64,000 nt of DNA from NCBI RefSeq assembly GCF_027596085.1, contig NC_072452.1, positions 3,942,314 to 4,006,313 on the forward strand, written 5' to 3'. The translations under genes were made by a program, and so were the position numbers. The notes under the pieces were generated by a model. That model worked only from the letters and a program-made list of their open reading frames with translations, did not search any database and had not been told where the DNA came from. Positions 1 to 12,062 of the stretch are shown one piece after another. Numbering within the stretch: position 1 is the first letter of the stretch; every line of letters starts with the position of its first letter. The stretch comes from Anoplopoma fimbria. Lineage: Eukaryota > Chordata > Actinopteri > Perciformes > Anoplopomatidae.

Positions 1-775
1 ATCATTAGGTTATTTAAGCAGACTTACGAGAGGAAATAATCATCTTTATAAATTCATGTGAATCTCAGTAGCTCATTCACAATATTTTGTGTTTCTTAGC
101 CAATATTTTTTTCTTTATGTCCAAGAAATGATAATTGAGTGATTTGGTGTATGTTACACCTTGTGCTTCTGTATTAAAGTGCCTTGGACACTGTTTAAAG
201 GAATAGCGTGCAGGATTTGGTGGCATCTGGCAGTGTGGTCCTATCTTCACCATAATAACATAACTTTAGGAGCAAAGGAATTACCACTGCACTCTGCATT
301 ACCACTGCACTCTGCAGCTCACGGTTTCCATAGTTTCAACAGCCTTAGGAGAACTATGGTGGCCTTCAAGTAACGTAAAACTGCAAAAGGTTGTCTGTGG
401 AGCCAGTGTTTGGTTTGTATATTCTGGGCTACTCAAGAAACATGGCAGACTCTGTTTCAGGTGAATATACACTAATAAAAATAAAAAACATAGAAATTAA
501 TACTATTTTCCATTTCTGCTAAAAGATTCCCGAAATGCTACACACTGTACCTTACAGACAAAAGACAACAGATAATGGTACCACCTCAACATAACAGAAT
601 GCAACAAAGAGGCTTTATATTATAATGGCATATGAGAGCCCATCAGTATAAGTAACTACAGCAGTAATCAACTCTACTAACACTTGGATGATGACGATAC
701 TAGCTGCTGCACCTTCCTGATTTTTCTTTTCACTGTTTAAATTTTCCTCTTCTGTAGGTCCTTCCAGCCACAAGG
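1..775. other. Non-coding stretch, no gene seen
   Basis: AT-rich unique-looking DNA with stops in all frames. The only structure I see is a perfect tandem duplication of an 18-bp unit (TTACCACTGCACTCTGCA) at 281-298 and 299-316. A 70-codon frame across it has no recognisable domain and is probably chance. Confidence 0.6.
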
Positions 776-1260
776 TCACAGTGTGTTTTTAATTGTGGTG
801 CCCCTCAACCCACGGCACCCCCACAGCATCCCATCCACCCCCTCGGCCCAAATGATGAACGACTGCACCTTGTGAAAAGGGCCCTCTCCAATAAACAAGC
901 TTATCTCTTCTCTCTCTCTCTCGCCGCTGCCTGTGAATAATGAGCTCTGGGTATCACTGTTAATCACTATAATTGTTAATGTTAAGAGGGGGCCGGTTGC
1001 TAGTTGCCCGACACCCCACGCCTTTATTGATTTCATTTTTTTTTTACATTAAAACGCTGCATGCCTTTGTCAGAGCGGTGGGTCACCCCCTATCCCACCC
1101 CCAGAGAGAAGCTAATTAGTTATTTAGTGGCCTCTGTGTGTGATGGGGTGTATGTGGGACGGCAGAGCAGAGCTAAAGCCTGTTATCAGTAGCCTGATAA
1201 AGGGAATTGGTTGTCCCACAGTAGCTGTGAGAGGCTATGGCTGATAGCAGCGTTGCTATT
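776..1260. promoter_or_regulatory. Candidate conserved non-coding block
   Basis: The base composition is mixed and not simple. It carries a CT-dinucleotide run near 908-923, GTTAATCACTATAATTGTTAATG near 958-980 (homeodomain-like AATTG/TTAAT cores) and CTAATTAGTTATTTAG near 1113-1128. There is no ORF of substance and no resemblance to the repeats elsewhere in the window. Blocks like this in vertebrate gene deserts are often deeply conserved enhancers. That is inference from texture only, since conservation cannot be seen from one sequence. Confidence 0.25.
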
Positions 1261-1598
1261 ACAGAGAGGACAGGCACGTGCATTCCCACATGCACACATT
1301 TGTTCACACACTGCTAGAATCATACACATGTAAATACACCGAAGCCAAACCTACACATAGTTTGAAGAAGAAATACACAAAAACACTTGTTTACATGGTT
1401 GATTGTTTTCACTGACTACCAAGGTAACATGCAACCTCAACATTTCAAAATCCAGTTCAGGTGGTTGTCCACATCAGTCAACACGTACTCTGTTTGGTAT
1501 TCATCGGCCCATTCTCACTCCCAAGTCGTCAAATACCAACACTTGGTGGAGACTGATTTTTGTTTCCCATGTTAAGCAAATTAAATGTTAACTTAATT

Positions 1599-4010
1599 AG
1601 GGCCCAAGCACCGACAACGTCGGGCTACAAAGGCCCTATTGAAACTATCGTTTTTTATTATTATTATTAAGTCAATTGGCTTTTTGGGGGCTTTATACTC
1701 AAAGTCTCAACCAAATTTGGCAGACTCATCAGGACTGGTGAAAAATTTGATATTTTATGGGTCCCATGCTCAGGCATGAAAACATTGCTCGCTAGCGCCC
1801 CCTAGAAGTTTGAAAAGCAAGCCCCCTTAGCCCGAATGTCCGATTGACTTGAAATTTTACACACACATGCAACTCAATGAGCTCAACAAAAAAATCCTCT
1901 TGGAACCCTACGCTCCGCCTACCAAAATTTCCGCCATTTAGAATTTTTTGAAAAACATATTTTTGCAAACTGAACGCTCAGTCCGATTGCCACCAAATTT
2001 CATATGGATCCTTATCTGATCAATCTCATAAAAAAAATATCAAAAGCTTGTTGATATCTCGTTGCGTTTAGAAGACATGGACCAAAGAACTTGATAGGGG
2101 CGTGGCTTCCTATATCAATACACATAACTTAAATACCATTTGACCTATAACCACGGAATTTGTTCATTTTCAGGCATTGTACTTTAACGAGCTCCTCCTA
2201 CAGAAGTTATTATCGACTTCAAATTTGGTCAGGATGATCTTAAGACCTTTATGATCAAAAGTTATCAAAATGGTAAGTTTTGATCCAAGGACCTTGACAT
2301 GTCAAGGTCTTGCCGATCGCCATGAAAGAGGAAGTTGTTGTAACTCCAAGGTACATTGTCCAATCCGGCCAAAATTGATTTTGCATGATGCCAGTTCAGG
2401 GCTGAGCAGATTCCCATGCAACAAAAAAAAAAGTCATAGCGCCACCTACTGGCAAAAGGAAATTCTAAGTTTTATACTTTGATGTATTGCGCTTAGCCAG
2501 TGAACCAGATCGACTTCAAATTTGGTAAGGAAAGCCTTAAGACCTTGTTGATGCACCGTCCTGAATATTGTTAGTTTTCTTAGAATGCTGTTGACGTGGC
2601 AACACTTTGTTCGCCATGAAAATGGAAGTTGATTTTTCTCTGGCTTGGGATAATCAAAAACTCATGGATCTTTCACACGTGTAATAGGTGATATAAATAA
2701 ATATTTAGTATCAGATTCGTGCTTTGCCGTTCGAAATTGCCTCGATAACGCCCCCTACAAATTTTCAAATAAGCTATATAAAATATAAAAGCGCTACATT
2801 TGACCTAGATGTATGATTTGGTAGGCACATGTATCTCATGTGGACTTAAAAAAAGTATCTTGGGACCATGCTCCAAACCCAACCGGAAGTCAGCCATTTT
2901 GATTTTTGTGTGAATTTTCACAACTTTTTCGGCCATTCACAGGCGCAATACTTTAACGAACTCCTCCTAGGGAATTCATCAGATCCACCTCAAATTTTGG
3001 TCAGTACAATCTAAAGACCTTTGTGATTAAAAGTTATCAAAAGTTTGTTGTTTCGTGCAACGCCGTTACCGTGGCGACGCGTTCTTCGCCATGAAAAACA
3101 AAGGTGTTTTTAAAGGTCTAAAAATGCTTGAAACATAACCACACACATTTAAAGTCCAAAATGTAGTTCCCTTATATTATTTTATTGCATCAGAGTGGCT
3201 CGACAGCGCCCCCTAGCGTATTTTCAAATTTTGAAAGGCCGTGGACCTCACCTTGTATGTCCGATTGACTTGAAATTCTACACACATATCTAGTTCCATC
3301 TGCTCTAAAAACCACGCATACTGCCCATGAGGCTCCGCCTCCTAGATTTTCCGCCATTTCGAATTTTGTTAAAAACACATTTTTGCGTACTCCCTCCTAA
3401 ATGCCATGACCTAATTTCTATGTGTGTTCAGTTGATCAACATCGTCAAACGTTGTTAAAAGCTTGTTGATATCTCTTTGCGTTTACAAGATATGGACCAA
3501 TGAACGTAACTTGAAAACCGTTTGGCCTATCATCATGAAATTTGCATAGTATTTCGGCTCACATCCTGTAACATACCGGCACTATGGGCCGCTACAGTAA
3601 TCTGGTCTTTTTCTGTATTTTTAGGCATTTTTCATCATTTCCGGGCATTGTACTTTAACAAACTCCTAGAGAAATCATCAGATCCACTTCAAATTTGGTC
3701 AGTACAATGTAAAGACCTTTGTGATTAAAAGTTATCAAAATCTTTTCGTTTCATGCATGGTGGTGATTCTCCATTAAACTAGCTGATGTAACTCCACTGG
3801 ACTTGCTTGAATCTGCACCAAACTTTACATACTTGATATAAGGTATGGTCTGAGGATGTCAACAAGCATATTTTCACTTACTGTCAAAGCGTCACCTTCT
3901 GCCGAAAGGAAAACAGCATTATGTGACCAACAGCATCTGATATACTACACTTGATATAGAAAAGTATTATGCTTGTTTGTGTGAGTTATCTAGCACCACA
4001 TAATGAATAC
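1599..4010 (+). mobile_element. Dispersed teleost repeat (GGGCCCAAGCACCGA family), three-unit body
   Basis: The left edge reads TTAATTAGGGCCCAAGCACC, followed within 40 bases by AAGGCCCTATTG, so the end can fold as a GGGCC/GGCCC stem. The body has no coding capacity. It repeats itself: the block starting ACTTTAACGA/ACTTTAACA with CTCCT occurs at 2181, 2950 and 3652, each followed by a match to TTTGGTCAG, AAGACCTTT and AAAAGTTATCAAAA. A second block, GTCCGATTGACTTGAAATT, occurs near 1839 and 3268, with a diverged version near 2804. CGCCCCCTA occurs near 1796, 2749 and 3208. I know sequences with this start and with a TGCTTGCAGCTTTAAT end as very common non-autonomous fish repeats, but I cannot name the class. 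The right boundary is approximate and the usual right end is not visible here. Confidence 0.7.
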
Positions 4011-4560
4011 AGGAAGTTTTGGAATATTTGCAATAAAAAATAAATTAAAAAAACCTACAACTAGTAGTTGCGGTTTGTAAAAATCATGTTTTTTTAACAT
4101 AATAAGATTTATTTTATTCCAAACCACCACTTTGTCATTAACCTAATCAAGTATTTTTGTTGAGGTAGTAAATCTAAAAAGCAAAGTTAACCTACGTTGG
4201 AAGGTTATTTTAAAAAGACACTGTGTATGCGTGTATGTAGTGGAAACTGCATGTTTCCTATCAACAGAAAAGTTCATTAAACTAGCCCTGTTATTAGACC
4301 TGTCTGTTTGTGTTATGTGTGTCTTCACTGTTTACCTCTATGTAAGTACATGTAGCCAAGATAAGCTAGCAAAGCAAATATTTTTTCATCGCCCACAACA
4401 CAAGCTCATGCTCTTGCGTAGACACACGCAAAGAGACACACAACCACAGCCGAAGCGACAAATGTATCAACGCATGCCAAGTTATCACAGACACAGATTA
4501 CAGTATGTGTGCATTTTCCAACAACTATACCATAAATCCCTGATCCCACTCCATAATAAA
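4011..4560. other. Non-coding stretch, no gene seen
   Basis: AT-rich DNA with some CACA-rich text at 4420-4450. A 135-codon frame (4231-4638) runs through it into the SINE fragment that follows. It has no recognisable domain and is not supported as a gene. Confidence 0.5.
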
Positions 4561-4650
4561 AAGGTGATGACAGGGGCTACCATGCAAAGTGCAACCTGCC
4601 CATCTGGACTAACTAACCATTCAGGCACAGCCTGTTAGTTAGTCCTGATT
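4561..4650 (-). repeat. SINE fragment with 12-bp hairpin
   Basis: The text GGGGCTACCATGCAA, ACCTGCCCAT and GGACTAACTAAC matches the middle of the better SINE copies at 12063-12358 and 47541-47855, so this is an internal scrap of the same element in antisense orientation. The head and tail are missing. At its right edge GGACTAACTAAC (4606-4617) is followed 16 bases later by its perfect complement GTTAGTTAGTCC (4634-4645), which the other copies lack. Confidence 0.75.
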
Positions 4651-4739
4651 ATCATCATCACAATCATCATTACCACTGTTATGGAATGATGATTATATAA
4701 AATGATGGCTAATTTTATGATGTACTCAATGTGCTTTTT

Positions 4740-5290
4740 GTGTTGTTGGTTGTGAAACAGGCCCTTATATGCTATTTTCCGGGTATTTTTATCTCAAGTT
4801 ACAGTTACAACATGTTTACATGCGTTAATGCTCATAATCCGCCTTGTTTTTCTCATCCTGGTTGTCCTGCAGCACCTCTTCTCACCTTCTCTCTGAAATG
4901 CTCCGTTGTATTGCTTGCTCCTCCCTCCAGAAAGCAAAGTCTGCTCTGATTGGTCAGCAAGCCCACTCTGTTGTGATTGGTCAACATTTCACATTTCAGC
5001 TGAAGCTCCGGAGGAAGAGTTTTGTTGTTTGAGGGCGGGCCAAACTAGCCGGAAGGAGTTATACTTCACTTCTGTTACATTGTGACCTCATAAAGTTACG
5101 GAAGTGAAGGAGAGAATTCAATCGAGCCGTTTCAGGCAGCTCAGGAGCAGTGATTCTGAGGGGGAGTGTAACTCCCTTTAGGCGTGGACTTCAGGTTTTA
5201 CACTCTACAGACCTTTTACATGTACAAAAAAAATATATAACACACCAAAGAAGAGGGAAATAGTGGAAAAGCATAATAGGGCCACTTTAG
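4740..5290 (-). repeat. Dispersed teleost repeat with inverted CCAAT boxes
   Basis: I recognise this passage, from memory, as a high-copy percomorph repeat read here in antisense. Landmarks are AGGCCCTTATATGC near 4759, the paired GATTGGTCA boxes near 4947 and 4976, GGGCGGGCC near 5033, and CACACCAAAGAAGAGGGAAA near 5240, ending at ATAATAGGGCCACTTT near 5274. Both edges carry an ATA-rich plus GGGCC-type motif. It has no coding frame. The two inverted CCAAT boxes and the GC box give it a promoter-like look, but no transcription can be inferred. Confidence 0.55.
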
Positions 5291-6065
5291 CTCTTTGTTG
5301 GAATTAAAAAGAAAAATCGTTTTCAGTGAGTTAACTTTCACTCTGTCTACCTCCACATTAAATCACAGCTGAATATGGGTTGAAGAAAAGAAAAGCATGT
5401 AAGACCTCACCACAAAATAAGTTTAACTCAGTGAACATCACGGAGTAAGGATGGATTACACAACGTAAAGATTTTGTTTAGGTGCTACAGTAAACATATT
5501 TATTTTTATTTGATAGAAGGGAAGGGTTATGGAGTATTATTGTTGGACTTTTTCCTTGATTTTGATTAAAGGAAAAAGCTTTGATCAAAATCAAGATGTC
5601 ACTTTATTAAGTTTGAATATGTTTTCAGGCGAGAAATGAACTTAACATTGACAAACATTTTAATCAGCCATTTTTCTCAGGATCCTGGGAGACATAATCT
5701 ATTTTACAATTCACAAAACTTACACCGTCATTTTGATCCATATATTTTTATGCTTAAAGTATGCCTTTTTTTGCATATATGTTGCATATAATATTGTTCA
5801 TACATTTTTTTCACATGTTGAGCTGGTTGACTGTAAGCAGGATTGTGCATCAGGTCCATTATTTATCATAAACTGACTGCAGTGTTTTAATTCATTTGCA
5901 CTGTGTGTGTTCACTGTTGATTGAAGCAATGTGTGTAAGCTGAGACACTCCCTAAAGGGAACTTTAGTTTTAGTGGAACCATTAACATTTTAAATGACAG
6001 AGATCATGCAGCCAGAGCTCTAACGATGACAGAATGATGATGAGAGAGACACTGTGTGATATTAC
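5291..6065. other. AT-rich non-coding stretch with a short hairpin
   Basis: No gene is seen. CTTGATTTTGAT at 5555-5566 and ATCAAAATCAAG at 5584-5595 form a perfect 12-bp stem with a 17-base loop. Confidence 0.6.
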
Positions 6066-6105
6066 TGTGTGTGTGTGTGTGTGTGTGCGTGTGTGTGTGT
6101 GTGTT
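6066..6105. repeat. (TG)n microsatellite
   Basis: About 20 TG units with one GC interruption. Two shorter neighbours follow: TG at 6186-6210 and CA at 6284-6312. Confidence 0.95.
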
Positions 6106-6329
6106 TTGTTAATTAGTGGCAGTAATCAGATGCTGCCCATTATATCCTCTCAACGCTTGACTTGAGATTTATGTATGGTCATGTCTGTGTGTGTGTGTGT
6201 GAGTGTGTGTAAGCTAGGATCACAGAATTTGCCCCTGCGCCAGCTAACAGTGTTGTGGCACAACGTACGACTCATTTATCCACCACACACACACACACAC
6301 ACACAAACACACCCCATGCCTCGACTCTG

Positions 6330-6520
6330 CAATGGCTACTCCAGATCTCTCCTAATTAATTATCTTGCCCTGATCACAGGGACGCGCTAATGAGACGGAC
6401 TCCTTCAATTACCTGCCAAGAATTAGTCTTCTCAGTGATGCACCACACATTAACCGTATAAACATGAATTAGTATGCGCCATACCACAGCATACACCAGC
6501 TACACCAACGGTTAAGTGTG
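6330..6520. promoter_or_regulatory. Candidate conserved non-coding block
   Basis: A compact block with TAATTAATTA at 6353-6362, CTAATGAGAC near 6387, TCAATTACCTG near 6405 and CATGAATTAG near 6463, typical of homeodomain-binding enhancers. No ORF and no match to the window's repeats. Assignment is by texture only. Confidence 0.25.
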
Positions 6521-6699
6521 TGATTCAGGAAGCGCTGCTCATGAATGAAACCAAAAGGCAGTTCTCATCTCTAAAATAGATCACACCCAAATCAAAGCCT
6601 TTATTCAGAGGGGGCCTTTTTTTCATTTGATTTATTTGCACTTCAATATATTTTTTTGAACTGTTGTTTTTGTCATTAGCCTATTAATAAACCCTAAAC

Positions 6700-8622
6700 T
6701 TAAATTAAGTTATAACTCGTTTGAAAGCCTTTTTCTTAGTTTTTCACACCCAACCTGGGAACACTACTGCCAATTCTATTTGTTATTGTGTAACCCCAGT
6801 TCCGTATTCTGAATTACTATCGAACATTTTAGAGTTCTCAAGTTTAGTCCTCAAAACAGATTAAGTAATTATTAACAGTGATTTTAATATGCATGTGGAT
6901 GTTGATAATGGAATACACTAGATGTCTAAATGATAGTGCTTTAGCTAAATTTAAAGAAAGGATTCCATCTGCATTTAAATCAATACCATGTCTCAATATA
7001 ACAGAGGACTCCTATGCTAACTTTGGTCCGTCCCAGATTGACCACCTTGTCGATAATGCTACAGGCTCACTGCGAATGACACTAGACTCTATTGCCACTC
7101 TAAAAAAAAGCTAATAAAACAAAGGGAGTTTGCTACATGGTATAAACATTAAACCTGCTAATTAAAGCAAACAACGTGAAAACTTGAAAGGATATGGCGT
7201 TCCACCAAATTGGAAGAATAACGGTTAGTCTGGTGATAAATAGTCATAAAGAAGGCCCTCGGTATATCCAGAACAGCCTTTTATTCATCATTAACAGATC
7301 AAAATAAGAACAACCCCAGGGTTCTCTTCAGCACTGTAGCCAGGCTGACAGAGTCACAGCTCTGTTGAGCCGTGTATTCCTATAGACAATTAGAGTAACA
7401 TTAGAAACAGCTGTAAAACCTGATATCTCTAAAAGGGCTTTCTCCCATCAACCTTCACAAATTGACTTTCAACAATCTAAACCATCTACCTGTCTCTTAG
7501 ACCCGAGCCTGACTAGTCTTCTTAAAGAAGTTTTACCTTTAGTTAGCACCTCTTTAGTAGATATTATCAATATGTCCTTACTAACAGGCCATGTACCACA
7601 GTCCTCTAAAGTAGCTGTAATTAAACCTCTTATTAAGAAAGCCACTCTTGATCAAGAGTTGTTGGTTAACTATAGACCTATATCTAACCTTCCCTTCCTC
7701 TCTAAAATCTCTGAGAAAGTGGATATAAATCAGTTGTGTGACTTTCTCCAAAACAATTGTTTATCTAAGGACTTTTAGTCAGGATTTAGAGTGCGTCATA
7801 GCACAGAGACAGCACTGGTGAAAATGATTGACCTTCTAGTTGCATCAGACAAAGGACTTGTCTCCAGACCTTAGTGCTGCATTGACCATCACATCCTATT
7901 AGAGAGACTAGAACATTTGATTGGCATTAAATAAAACACACCAAGCTGTTTTAATACTAGATTTAAAGTTTACATAGAAAACACTCCATATTATGCAGAC
8001 GATACCTATTTATATCGATTTATCAAGCCAGACAAAATCAACCAGTTTGCGAAACTTAAAGCATGCCTTAAGGACATAAAAACCTTGGTGACCTTATTAT
8101 TCTACTTGGCCCAGAATACTTTCAAAATCAACTATCTAATGATATAGTTTCTCTAGATGGCATTGCCCTGGCATCCAGCACTACCGTTAAGAATATCTGA
8201 ATTATCTTTGATCAGGATATGTCCTTTAACTCCCAGATAAAACAAATTTCAAGGACTTCCACCTATGTGACATTTAAAAAATCAGGCACATCCTGTCTCA
8301 AAGCGATTTAGAAAAACTAGTTCATGCATTTGTTACTACTAGATTAGATTACTACAATTCCTTATTATCAGGCTGCTCTAATAAATCTCTTAAATCTCTC
8401 CAGTTGATCCAGAATTCTGTAATATGTTTACTAACAAAAACTAAGGAAATAAATCATACTACTCTGTATTAGCTTCTCTGCACTGGCTCCCTGTTAAACC
8501 AAGAAGAGAATGAAAATTCTACTCCTCACCTACAAAGCCCTAATTTGGCAGGCAACATCATATCTTAAAGAGCTTATTGTACCCTATTAACCAACTAGAG
8601 AGCTGCAAGACATCTACAGTCC
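6700..8622 (+). pseudogene. L2/Maui-like LINE, decayed endonuclease and reverse transcriptase
   Basis: This is a non-LTR retrotransposon relic. The endonuclease core can be read around 6870-6910 as KVIINSDFNMHVDVDN, where the usual GDFN glycine is serine. About 200 bp of endonuclease present in the sister copy at 56.7 kb are missing here. Reverse transcriptase text resumes near 7260-7350 (KNNPRVLFSTVARLT in part). It continues at 7572-7778 with VNYRPISNLPFLSKI, hits a TAG stop at 7776-7778, then reads on in frame as SGFRVRHSTETALVK. The catalytic YADD is at 7992-8003, followed by TYLY. The C-terminal part (8095-8600) parallels the intact frame at 57.1-57.9 kb but has several frameshifts. The element cannot make protein. 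Its 3' end continues at 9612 after an inserted repeat. Confidence 0.85.
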
Positions 8623-9611
8623 AATTTTGAATCATGGTCATAGCGCCACCTACTAGTAACAGGAAGTTACAGTCTCTATTCTTTGGCTTGCCACTTTAGT
8701 AGGTAAACCAGATCCAACTTTGTTACCAAATTCGTTACACACAAATGTAAGATATTCATAATGCCAGCCAACGAAGCTTTTGACCTTTCGCTTAACACCG
8801 TTGCTATGGCAACGCATTCTACGCCATGAAAAACGAACATGTTTTTGAGGGATTATATATGCTCGATACACAATTAAACTTTCAACACATATTCAAAGTC
8901 CTAAATGTAGTTATCTTATGTTTTTAATGCTGTTTTTAGCGTCAAGTTGTGCTTAGACAAAATTCAACCAGGGAACATATCAGATCAACTTCTTACCTCA
9001 ACAGATCAAAATTTACTAATTAATTGCAAAGTAAGGTTTTTGGAAAGCAAATATAGGATAAGATAGTTTTCAAATCACTAATTTAATGCGACGTGAAGTT
9101 TGTTTAATACAATCAAACTGCGCCCAGCCTATTTCATATTATAGATTATACTACATGGGCTCACCTCTTTGCCTAAACATATTTCTCTGCAAAAAAAAAA
9201 ATTTGCACATTGAAGTATTCATTCTGCCATGTATCCTTGACTCATCCCGCTTTGAGTCAATCAGCAGCGAATGTCAGGCCTAACTGTACAAACAAACGGT
9301 CAGTTTTGAGATTACGTGGTGTCTGTTATGTTACACTTTTGAACATTCACACACATTCAGTTATTTGTCGATCTTTAAAGGATTACATTTATGATTGTAT
9401 TCCAAGTTACATTCAAAACATTCGAGGCTTAGGACCTGGCAAAATGACTTGGCCACTCTAGGTCCACGCAGGAAATACTGTCTAACTCAAGCATGGAGTG
9501 GCTGGTAGATACAGACATGCATGGCCATGTCAAGCAGAGTCCTGCCAGTACCCTCGACGTGCGCAAAGATGCGAGGGCTGGATCAATGCAGCTTGCAGCT
9601 TTAATTATCAG
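8623..9611 (+). mobile_element. Second copy of the GGGCCCAAGCACCGA-family repeat, nested in the LINE
   Basis: CATAGCGCCACCTACT at 8638 and AACCAGATC near 8706 match the first copy near 2437 and 2504. The text GCAACGC..ACGCCATGAAAAAC near 8810 matches 3057-3100. The right end reads CCTCGACGTGCGCAAAGATG, then GCTTGCAGCTTTAATT near 9590-9605, the terminus I know for this family and the one missing from the copy at 1.6 kb. LINE coding sequence stops just before it and LINE 3' UTR text resumes just after, so this copy probably inserted into the LINE. The exact junctions and any target duplication are blurred by decay. Confidence 0.65.
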
Positions 9612-9785
9612 TATTATTCTATTTCATCCACTGATGCTGTTATAATTAGTTTTTCCTGTTCCGATGGGAGGGACCTGGGACAGAGGATGTTGTATGAGTA
9701 CAGATTGTTAAGCCCTCTGAGTCAAATTTTTGTTTTGTGATTTTGGGCTTTAAAAATAAATTGAATTGAATTTAATTTAATTTAA
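9612..9785 (+). mobile_element. 3' end of the L2-like LINE
   Basis: Matches the 3' UTR of the other LINE copies in the window: GGGACCTGGGACAGAGGATG near 9670, ACAGATTGTTAAGCCCTCTG near 9700, GTGATTTTGGGC near 9738, and an AAATTGAATTGAAT tail. The tail has drifted into ATTTAATTTAATT. Confidence 0.85.
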
Positions 9786-10880
9786 TTGAAAACCTTGACA
9801 ACAACACAGAGGCTCCTTGGTCCAAACAGAGTCAGCAAACTTCATTACTCCTTTTGACCTTGTCAAAGGCAGCGTATGCTAGAGCCACTCCCATCATTCT
9901 TCTGTCTCACAGTAAAAGTCCGAGACAAATACACTGGATAACTAGGCATTAGACTAAAAAGCTAAAAGAAATAGGCATTAGGTTAAAAAGCTTAAAGCAG
10001 TTTAGGCTATACAACAATTTACCTCAGACAGACTGCCAGACACTGCTCTCGGTCAAAATGATCCCGGTATTTGGTCCTCTGCCTGTGCAAATCTATTCCT
10101 ACCCTGAACAAGTGTTGCAACTGTCACAAATTTAGATCGCTGCTGTGTGAATATCTTTGATGCAATAAATGTGCAGTATTTCGCATTTCTGAAGTTTATT
10201 CACTACGCACCCTATGCGTAAAGCCCTTAATACGTTCCAGCACATGCTACAATGATTATCAGAAAAAATATTAAGGGGTTAAGGAACTCACACCTATGAC
10301 ATTGACAGCAATTCTTCTGCTTCTACTGTAAGTGACATCCTGCCCCTGGATATGACATATAAACACTGCCTTAATGTCAGCTACTCTTATTTTTGGGGCT
10401 CCTCAGGTATGAGTCCTTGGCTTATTCCTTTTCTCAAAAAGCACCTCTCCTTCCAGTCATGTCATTCATAACGAAAATATTAATTGCATACTGATTCTCT
10501 GCACTCTTTCATTACCGTCAAATGCTTTTAGAGAGTTGTTTACCACTCACAGCCACGGTACATAAAAACATCATCATCTAAATGGCATCTCATAAGCTGA
10601 TTCACTTCATCTCCCAGACAAACAGAGTAAAGAAAACAGAGATGGAAAATGTTAAGATGGATTGTGGAAGGTGATTGCAGAACAGTTTGGAATTGGGGAC
10701 GATAACAAAACAAAGGCTGTACAAAAGATTAGACAGTAGTGATTGTGCACTAGGCAGCTAACGATAGCCACTTGCTAAAGTCATTCATTAATTAGTCCTG
10801 CTTGGGACCAGTGCTTTCCATTTATTTAAGTATTAGTATTGTAAATATATATAAAAATACCAATACAAAAAATACAGACT
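9786..10880. other. Non-coding stretch, no gene seen
   Basis: Unique-looking DNA with stops in all frames. A short direct repeat, AGGCATTAG near 9944 and 9970, is the only internal structure I noted. Confidence 0.5.
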
Positions 10881-10884
10881 TGTT

Positions 10885-10960
10885 TTGCATAGACCTTTAT
10901 GCAGATGATACCTAGTTGTACGTCCCCATAAAACCCAATGAAACCATCAAAGATAATTGC
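10885..10960 (+). pseudogene. Reverse transcriptase scrap (YADD motif)
   Basis: The plus-strand text translates as LYADDT, stop, LYVPIKPNE, resembling YADDTYLYRFIKP at 7992 in the L2-like copy. That makes it a tiny remnant of the same kind of LINE. Nothing convincing of the element is left on either side, so its extent is a guess. Confidence 0.5.
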
Positions 10961-12062
10961 ATTCTTCAATTTCCTCTCTCCACCTAGTAACAAATGCAGC
11001 TGTATGAGGAGCAGCAATAATGCATCACACACACAAGCCTTACAACAATGGTTTCCTGTAAAGTTCTGAATTTACTTTTACATCATTCTTCAGATCGTTG
11101 AAGCATTAATGACCTCATGAGCATGAGCAGTGCCTACACCCTTCGAGTTCACAGCCGGTTCTTAATAAAACCAGGCTTGCAGTATAATCAGGGGTCTTTA
11201 GCAAGGTCTGTCTGTACCCTAAGTTTCTCCTCAGACGCCTATTTATGACCCATTCTTCCGTCTTGTTTCTTCACAATCTATCACTCTTATATTTAATTAT
11301 ATTGGTTCTTTGAGCCTTATCTGTCCCAGAGACCATTTTACTGTATTAAATACACTACATCTTACAATTATACTTGTTTGTCCTTCATCCTTCAAGATTT
11401 GGGTGTCACTGAAAACACTATACCAAAAAATTGGACAGGACTTCACCTCTAATCTTAATGGGGATTAATGGTTGAAACAGTTCAACCCAACTTGGTCAAA
11501 TATCTAGTCTTTTACCGTTTGTTAAACGAAAGCACACCGTTCCCTCTCCCAGAGCTGTTAGGATTTATTCTGTCCTTAGCTGAATCTGACTCATCTGATG
11601 GATGACTGCCAGTCACAATGATTCTGAGGGGACGTGTCCACACAGGAGGATATAACCTGGGATTATCAAGCTGGCAAGACATGGTTTGACAATTAAAGAC
11701 CTGCAATGCAGTCTCCTGCAGTATCATTTATAACAGAAGCCCCTTTAGGAAAACAGCTAGTCCACTTAAAATCACCTCTGTCCCATTTTCCAATGATTTG
11801 GCACTACAAATGACATAATTCTCTTAATTATTGCTGAACATTTTCCATTTAATATAAAAGGGTAGATCACTGAATGCATTTTCCTTTCTTACCGGCAGCC
11901 ATTTGTTACAATATGGTTTGATTGCCTTGTCAGCGGAACCCAGTCCATTTAAGCTCAGTTGTGTCCAGCTAAATGAGGTGTGTTATGCAGCAATCCAATC
12001 CTTTTGGTCCATATTGAATAATATTGCAAGACACAATGCCGATGTTCAGTCTGAATGCAAAA
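10961..12062. other. Non-coding stretch, no gene seen
   Basis: No ORF of interest and no repeat recognised. It may include further LINE debris downstream of the YADD scrap, but I cannot align it by eye. Confidence 0.45.

Noticed and set aside
7989..8030. Retroviral polymerase from the YADD motif
   Set aside because: The surrounding text (YRPISNLPF, SGFRVRHSTETAL, TGAATTG-type tail) is that of a non-LTR LINE, and no protease, RNase H, integrase or LTR is seen.
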